Assembly: GCA_012271125.1 (NCBI GenBank)
Contig: JAAXHB010000068.1
Span: 1-9,223 of the forward strand
Origin: Actinomycetota bacterium
GTDB lineage: Bacteria; Actinomycetota; Acidimicrobiia; Acidimicrobiales; Aldehydirespiratoraceae
Direction: 5' to 3'
Length of the DNA stretch: 9,223 bases
Shown piece by piece: positions 5,402-9,223 of the stretch. The stretch's first letter is position 1; each line of letters begins with the position of its first letter. The notes beneath the pieces were generated by a model. The model did no database searches. It saw only the letters and a program-made list of their open reading frames with translations, and was not told where the DNA came from. Both the position numbers and the translations under genes were made by a program.

Positions 5402-6646
5402 TCATCCGAACCCCATCGCTACCGCTGCGAGTATGAACGTGAATGCCCCGAAGAAATCCAACGAGGACATGACCATCGGGATGCCGTAAGTGTCGGGGTC
5501 AAGACCGAAACGAACCGCACCGAGAGTTCCGTAATAGGCGACAAGGATTGTCAACAGCATCGCCATTGCGCCGCCAAGCACTGCCACGCCGATGATGTCG
5601 CCGAGGGCGGCACCGCCGAAACCGGCTGCGTTGCCCGCGGTTGATGCCATCACGCCGAGCAGCGCGAACACTGGCATTGACATGATCAGCACAGTCAACA
5701 TGTCGGATCGGGCTGGACCTTGCGGCAGTGGTGCTGAGCCGATAAGACCGAGGTGAACTTTGGTGCCGAGGCGACTGGAGAGGACTGCGCCGAGTGCACC
5801 GGCGGTTCCGAGAAAGCCGGGTAGGAGCACCAGCAGCACCGGGAAAGCGAGAAAATCTTCGAGACGTTTTTCGACGGTGATGCCGGCAATGATGTCGAGC
5901 ACTCCGGCAAGCACTAGCACCGGGATGGATTCTTGGGAGATGCGGCGCAGGTCGCCGAGACGTGATCGCAGCGACCAGATGAGCGCTACGGCGGCGATGC
6001 CGGTGAGGCTCCATGCGATTGTGGCGGTGACGGTTTCGATACCGGTGAACACCACTGCAAGCACTAGCGCGGGGAGGGTGACGAGGTCAGCAGCGGCTGA
6101 GGCGAGAGGTGCTACGACATTGTCTAGGTCGAGGCCGAAACGCACAGCGCCTGAGGAGGTGACAAGGGTGATGACGAGCACTACAAGCGAGGCGATCATT
6201 CCGCCCACTGTTGAGATAACAATGAAATCGGCGACGCTCATGGTGGGTGAGACGTCGAACACGACGGCGACGCCTTTGGCGAGGAGCGCTAAGGCGACGC
6301 CGAGTATCAGGCTGAGCGATAGGGAGACGATGGTGTTTTGAGAAACGACGGAGTCTTTGACGACGTTGAGTCGTCCGAAGCTGAAAGTTCCGGCGTGGAT
6401 GGCGGTGCCGAAGCGACAGCCGACCGCTCCGAAAATGTTGCCTTTGACGGCGATAGCTGCGGGTACTAGCAGCAAAAGACCTGGAAGTTCTTCGAGAGTG
6501 TCGGTTATGGAGGCAAGGGTGAGACCGGTGACGAGGCTGGTGGCAGCGGCGATTACTAGCGCTACAAAAGCGGTGCGGAAGGCGTTGAACTGACCGGTGA
6601 CCGCTCCCAAGGCCGCAGTGAAGAGTTTGGGAGCGCGCAGAGTCAC
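5402..6646 (-). CDS. MgtE/SLC41-like divalent cation transporter, internally duplicated, no CBS domains
   Basis: A 414-residue membrane protein made of two homologous halves (about 25-225 and 240-414), like eukaryotic SLC41 and some archaeal transporters. Matching segments are LLLVPAAIAVKGNIFGAVG (58-76) with LVLLPGFLGTAGALGAVLS (272-290), RFGTAIHAG with RLGTKVHLG, and GAVRFGLDLDN (166-176) with GAVRFGLDPDT (376-386). In MgtE the pore-lining Asp follows the second motif; candidates here are D187 and D397. The MgtE N-terminal and CBS regulatory domains are missing, and the neighbouring PhoU-RCK_C protein probably replaces them. Mg2+ is the likeliest substrate but other divalent ions are possible. 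The GTG start at 6646 has no obvious ribosome site; an ATG two bases upstream is out of frame. The gene begins 49 bases after the nuclease gene. Confidence 0.88.
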   Translation of the reverse strand: MTLRAPKLFTAALGAVTGQFNAFRTAFVALVIAAATSLVTGLTLASITDTLEELPGLLLLVPAAIAVKGNIFGAVGCRFGTAIHAGTFSFGRLNVVKDSVVSQNTIVSLSLSLILGVALALLAKGVAVVFDVSPTMSVADFIVISTVGGMIASLVVLVITLVTSSGAVRFGLDLDNVVAPLASAAADLVTLPALVLAVVFTGIETVTATIAWSLTGIAAVALIWSLRSRLGDLRRISQESIPVLVLAGVLDIIAGITVEKRLEDFLAFPVLLVLLPGFLGTAGALGAVLSSRLGTKVHLGLIGSAPLPQGPARSDMLTVLIMSMPVFALLGVMASTAGNAAGFGGAALGDIIGVAVLGGAMAMLLTILVAYYGTLGAVRFGLDPDTYGIPMVMSSLDFFGAFTFILAAVAMGFG

Positions 6647-6695
6647 ATGTTCAGGCTACGAAACAGCTGCAGTAAGGGCGGGAATTTGGCGGGAT

Positions 6696-7601
6696 TTAGC
6701 GGGGTTTGAAACTAGCGAGCGATTCGAGATGGGCGTCTTCGGCTTCGCGTTCGGCTTTGTCGTATTCGACTTGGGCGGTGCCTTCAGAGCAGTGCTCAAG
6801 GAAAGAGCAGTATTTGCAGACCTTGCCAGGGCGAGCTTCGAAAGTGTTGTCAGAACAGGCGGTGCCGATGTCTGTCCAGGTGGTTTCGAGACGCGCGGTG
6901 GCTTCGTCAATGCCTTCTTCGCTGACGTCGGTTTCGACAACGCGTTGACCTAGGTAATACAGACACGCGCGGACGGGTAGTTCGCCTTGCTTGTCGGCGA
7001 CAGCTGCGGAATACAACAGCACCTGATAGAGGCGTTCGTTGGCAAATCGTTGCGAGGGAGCACGCCCGGACTTGTAGTCGGTGACGACAAGACCGTCGTC
7101 GGTTTGGTCGATGCGATCAACAACGCCTCGAAACGGGACGATGCCTAAGGTGGCGTTGATCTGTTCTTCGGTGGAGTAGACGTCGACGTATTCGGGGTCT
7201 TCAAGAGTCCAGAGGCCTTCTATGGCTTTCCAGGCTTGCTTCTTGAAGTTGGCTTGTTCGGCTTTGTCGAGTTCGAGAGCGGTGTATTCGTCGCGATGAG
7301 AAAAAGTTGACCATTCGGCTTTGGCGATTTTGCGTGCCTGATCGGTGGTGCGTTTATCTGGTGGACGTTGCAGCAGCAGCTCTAGCACCTTGTGGGAGAA
7401 GGTGCCGACGAGTGCTGGAGGGCCGGGCAGGTCGGGTAGGCGTTCGACATAGCGGAAACGCCAACGTTTGGGGCATTGCTCAAAGGTGGAGGCACCGGAG
7501 TGCGAGAGGCGGTCGGGCGGGACCGGTTTGCCGTCGTTGTCGACAAGGCCGGTTTCGCCCTTTAGGTCTTCAAAGTCTTCGAATTCGGGTTGCATCCACA
7601 T
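6696..7601 (-). CDS. RecB-family PD-(D/E)XK nuclease with Fe-S cluster cysteines
   Basis: A stand-alone exonuclease-like protein of the RecB/AddB/Cas4 nuclease superfamily; in DNA repair such domains digest single-stranded ends. With ATG 7601 it has 301 residues. Visible motifs are GTFSHKVLE with H70, the acidic D162 in VVDRID, D175 and K177 in TDYKSG, and Q193 in the QVLLY segment, together forming the nuclease centre. C43 (FEQCPKRWRF) and C262/C265/C271 (CKYCSFLEHC) match the four cysteines that hold a 4Fe-4S cluster in AddB and Cas4. A longer frame from TTG 7646 adds 15 residues; I prefer ATG 7601 or 7595 because relatives have short N-termini and GGTAGAG precedes 7601. It follows parE by about 100 bases. 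No helicase domain and no CRISPR are nearby, so Cas4 is unlikely. The actual substrate is unknown. Confidence 0.88.
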   Translation of the reverse strand: MWMQPEFEDFEDLKGETGLVDNDGKPVPPDRLSHSGASTFEQCPKRWRFRYVERLPDLPGPPALVGTFSHKVLELLLQRPPDKRTTDQARKIAKAEWSTFSHRDEYTALELDKAEQANFKKQAWKAIEGLWTLEDPEYVDVYSTEEQINATLGIVPFRGVVDRIDQTDDGLVVTDYKSGRAPSQRFANERLYQVLLYSAAVADKQGELPVRACLYYLGQRVVETDVSEEGIDEATARLETTWTDIGTACSDNTFEARPGKVCKYCSFLEHCSEGTAQVEYDKAEREAEDAHLESLASFKPR

Positions 7602-7701
7602 TTCTCTACCAAGGGGGTATGACACAACTCGAAAGAGCGGTGGCAATACAGGGGTTTTGGGAGGATTTGGCAGGCGTGGTGTGGGGCACGTTTATAGACG
7701 T

Positions 7702-9223
7702 CTAAATGTCAAGGGTTTCGGCGTCCATTAGCTCTGAACGCTCCACTATGTAATCGCGGCGCACAGCGACGTCGTTGCCCATCAAGGTTTCGAACATTTC
7801 GGCGGCTTGGATGGCTTGTTTGCCGTCGTTCATGGTGAGGCGTTTCAATGTACGGGTTGCTGGGTCGAGGGCGCAGAATCGCAACTCATCGACGTTCATC
7901 TCGCCGAGTCCTTTGAAACGTTGCCAGCTGAGCTCACGCTTTTCAGCATGTTCGGCGGTGATGGCGTCTCGTTCTTCTTCGGAGTAGGCACGCAGGGTTT
8001 TGGTGCCGACTTTGGTTGTGAAAAGCGGCGGCTGGGCGGAGTAGACCCGGCCTTCGGTCAAAAGCGGTGTCATGTGCTCATGGATGAGTGTTAGCAGCAG
8101 GCAGCGAATGTGGCTGCCGTCGACGTCGGCGTCGCACAAGATGACGATTCGTCCATAGCGGGCGGCGTCTAGGTTGAAGTCGTCGCCGATTCCGGCACCG
8201 ACGGCGGTGAAGATGGCTTGGGCTTCGGCGTTGTCGAGGACTTGGCGAGCGCTGGCCTTGGCAGCGTTGACGATTTTGCCTCGTAGGGGTAGCACAGCCA
8301 TGAACTCGCTGTCGCGTCCTCGTTTGGCTGGACCGGCAGCAGAGTCGCCCTCGACCAAGATGAGCTCGGCATGTTCGCCGTGGGTGCGACAGTCGGCGAG
8401 CTTGGGCGGGAGTTTGGCGGTGCCGACCCGTGACGCCTTGCGCAGGGTTTCTTGTTTTTGACGAGTCTGGTGACGGGTTTGAATGGCGTTGGCGAGCTTG
8501 TCGGCGATGGCACGCACTTGGCTGCGTGGGCCGCCGCCGGGTTCGAACCATTCCTTGAGCTGCTCATAGGCAACTCTTGAGGTAATGCCCTCCACCGCGG
8601 GGGTGGACAGGAGGTTCTTGGTTTGGCCTCGGAACTGCGGTCGCACGAGCGAGACCTTGACCGCGGCTATTAGGCCTTCGTGGGTGTCTTCTTTGCTGGC
8701 TCGGTTGTTGCCGTCTTTGGCGAGTTTGGAGAGCTTGCGGTTGTCCTTTAGGACGACATTGTTGATGACTCTGGTGAGGGCTTTGGTGAAACCGGCGACA
8801 TGGGTTCCGCCGGCGGAGGTAGGGATGGTGTTGACAAAGGAGATCAGCTCGGTTGTGTGATTGTCGACCCAGCGCAGGGCGACATCTACATGGCATTCAC
8901 GTTCGACTTCGGTGACCTTGCCGTCAACGGGGACTTTTTCGGTAAAGGTTTCGATGCCGTTGATGGTGATGACGTTTGAGATTTCTGCTGGTGCTATTTC
9001 GGCTTCACCGTTGGAGAGTTCCTTGACGAGGTCGGCTAACCCGCCGCGGCTTACGAAATCCCAATCTTTGTCGGCACTGGCGTCGGTGCCGCGGGCTTTG
9101 GCGCTGCGCTTGTCAGTCACCTCGACCTTGAGACCGGGCACAAGGAAGCAACATTGCCGCAGCCGGTTGTGGACGGCTGTCACATCAAATGATGCTTCGG
9201 GGTCAAACAGGGCGGTGTCGGGC
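7702..9223 (-). CDS. parE: Topoisomerase IV subunit B (ParE-type), 5' end outside window
   Basis: The C-terminal 506 residues of a type IIA topoisomerase ATPase subunit; the open frame runs off the right edge, so the apparent start at 9183 is internal and about 180-190 residues of the GHKL ATPase domain are missing. In visible numbering the transducer domain holds GGTHVAGF (138-145) and the QTK loop (200-202); the TOPRIM domain holds EGDSA (291-295), LPLRGK, and the metal-binding DADVDG (D364, D366, D368), followed by RFKGLGEM (435-442). FLVPGL, EGDSAAGPAK and NAEAQAIFTAVGAG resemble actinobacterial ParE more than GyrB, though a divergent GyrB is not excluded. With ParC it would decatenate chromosomes. 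No parC follows; the next gene is the nuclease. A TAGACGTCTA palindrome (7695-7704) overlaps the stop. Confidence 0.85.
   Translation of the reverse strand, partial: PDTALFDPEASFDVTAVHNRLRQCCFLVPGLKVEVTDKRSAKARGTDASADKDWDFVSRGGLADLVKELSNGEAEIAPAEISNVITINGIETFTEKVPVDGKVTEVERECHVDVALRWVDNHTTELISFVNTIPTSAGGTHVAGFTKALTRVINNVVLKDNRKLSKLAKDGNNRASKEDTHEGLIAAVKVSLVRPQFRGQTKNLLSTPAVEGITSRVAYEQLKEWFEPGGGPRSQVRAIADKLANAIQTRHQTRQKQETLRKASRVGTAKLPPKLADCRTHGEHAELILVEGDSAAGPAKRGRDSEFMAVLPLRGKIVNAAKASARQVLDNAEAQAIFTAVGAGIGDDFNLDAARYGRIVILCDADVDGSHIRCLLLTLIHEHMTPLLTEGRVYSAQPPLFTTKVGTKTLRAYSEEERDAITAEHAEKRELSWQRFKGLGEMNVDELRFCALDPATRTLKRLTMNDGKQAIQAAEMFETLMGNDVAVRRDYIVERSELMDAETLDI

Noticed and set aside
5760..6341. 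193-codon open frame on the plus strand
   Set aside because: It is a shadow opposite the MgtE/SLC41-like gene, rich in Ser/Arg/Thr as expected from antisense reading, without motifs.
6696..7601. Cas4 of a CRISPR system
   Set aside because: The motifs are shared across RecB-like Fe-S nucleases; there is no repeat array or other cas gene, and stand-alone relatives of this size are part of the actinobacterial core genome.
7614..7643. Promoter for the nuclease gene (TTGCCA with CATACC)
   Set aside because: The -35 is acceptable but no -10 with the required A and T falls at 17-18 bases, so I do not list it.

Overview
The window looks like chromosomal DNA of an actinobacterium of moderate GC content (mid-50s percent by eye). 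The main reason is a mycothiol S-conjugate amidase (mca), because mycothiol is confined to Actinobacteria. The topoisomerase IV-type ParE and the stand-alone RecB-like Fe-S nuclease both resemble actinobacterial core-genome versions. I cannot name the genus. No phage, insertion sequence, integrase, CRISPR array or tRNA is visible.

Left end (1-585): the first ~28 bases are the reverse complement of a 16S rRNA 5' end, so an rrn operon on the minus strand runs off the left edge. The gene-free 29-585 stretch is its control and leader region. It holds up to three tandem sigma70/sigmaA-type promoters, an A-tract block resembling an UP element, a 17-bp palindrome, and a leader dense in hairpins, including two adjacent perfect stem-loops. 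Directly upstream, in the same direction and with no recognisable terminator between, is tyrS.

Centre left (1882-2896): a divergent intergenic region carries a perfect 13-bp direct repeat. It leads to a plus-strand ChbG/YdjC-type carbohydrate deacetylase homologue in which several expected active-site residues are replaced. It is the only plus-strand gene.

Centre and right (2891-9223): a co-directional minus-strand series is transcribed in the order parE (5' end beyond the window), RecB-family Fe-S nuclease, MgtE/SLC41-like cation transporter, PhoU-RCK_C double-repeat protein, mca, SCP2-like domain protein. Gaps are roughly 100, 49, 46 and 12 bp, and the last pair overlaps by 4 bp. The transporter and the PhoU-RCK_C protein are both internally duplicated and are probably a channel/regulator pair. 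The mca-SCP2 pair is probably translationally coupled through a CTGA overlap that appears to use a CTG start codon. The SCP2 gene and the deacetylase gene converge and share a palindromic TTATAA that supplies a TAA stop on both strands.

The most unusual points are the CTG-initiated SCP2 gene coupled to mca, the transporter with a PhoU-RCK_C partner in place of the usual MgtE N/CBS domains, the likely catalytically altered deacetylase, and the structured rRNA leader. I do not see a clearly new defence or mobile system.
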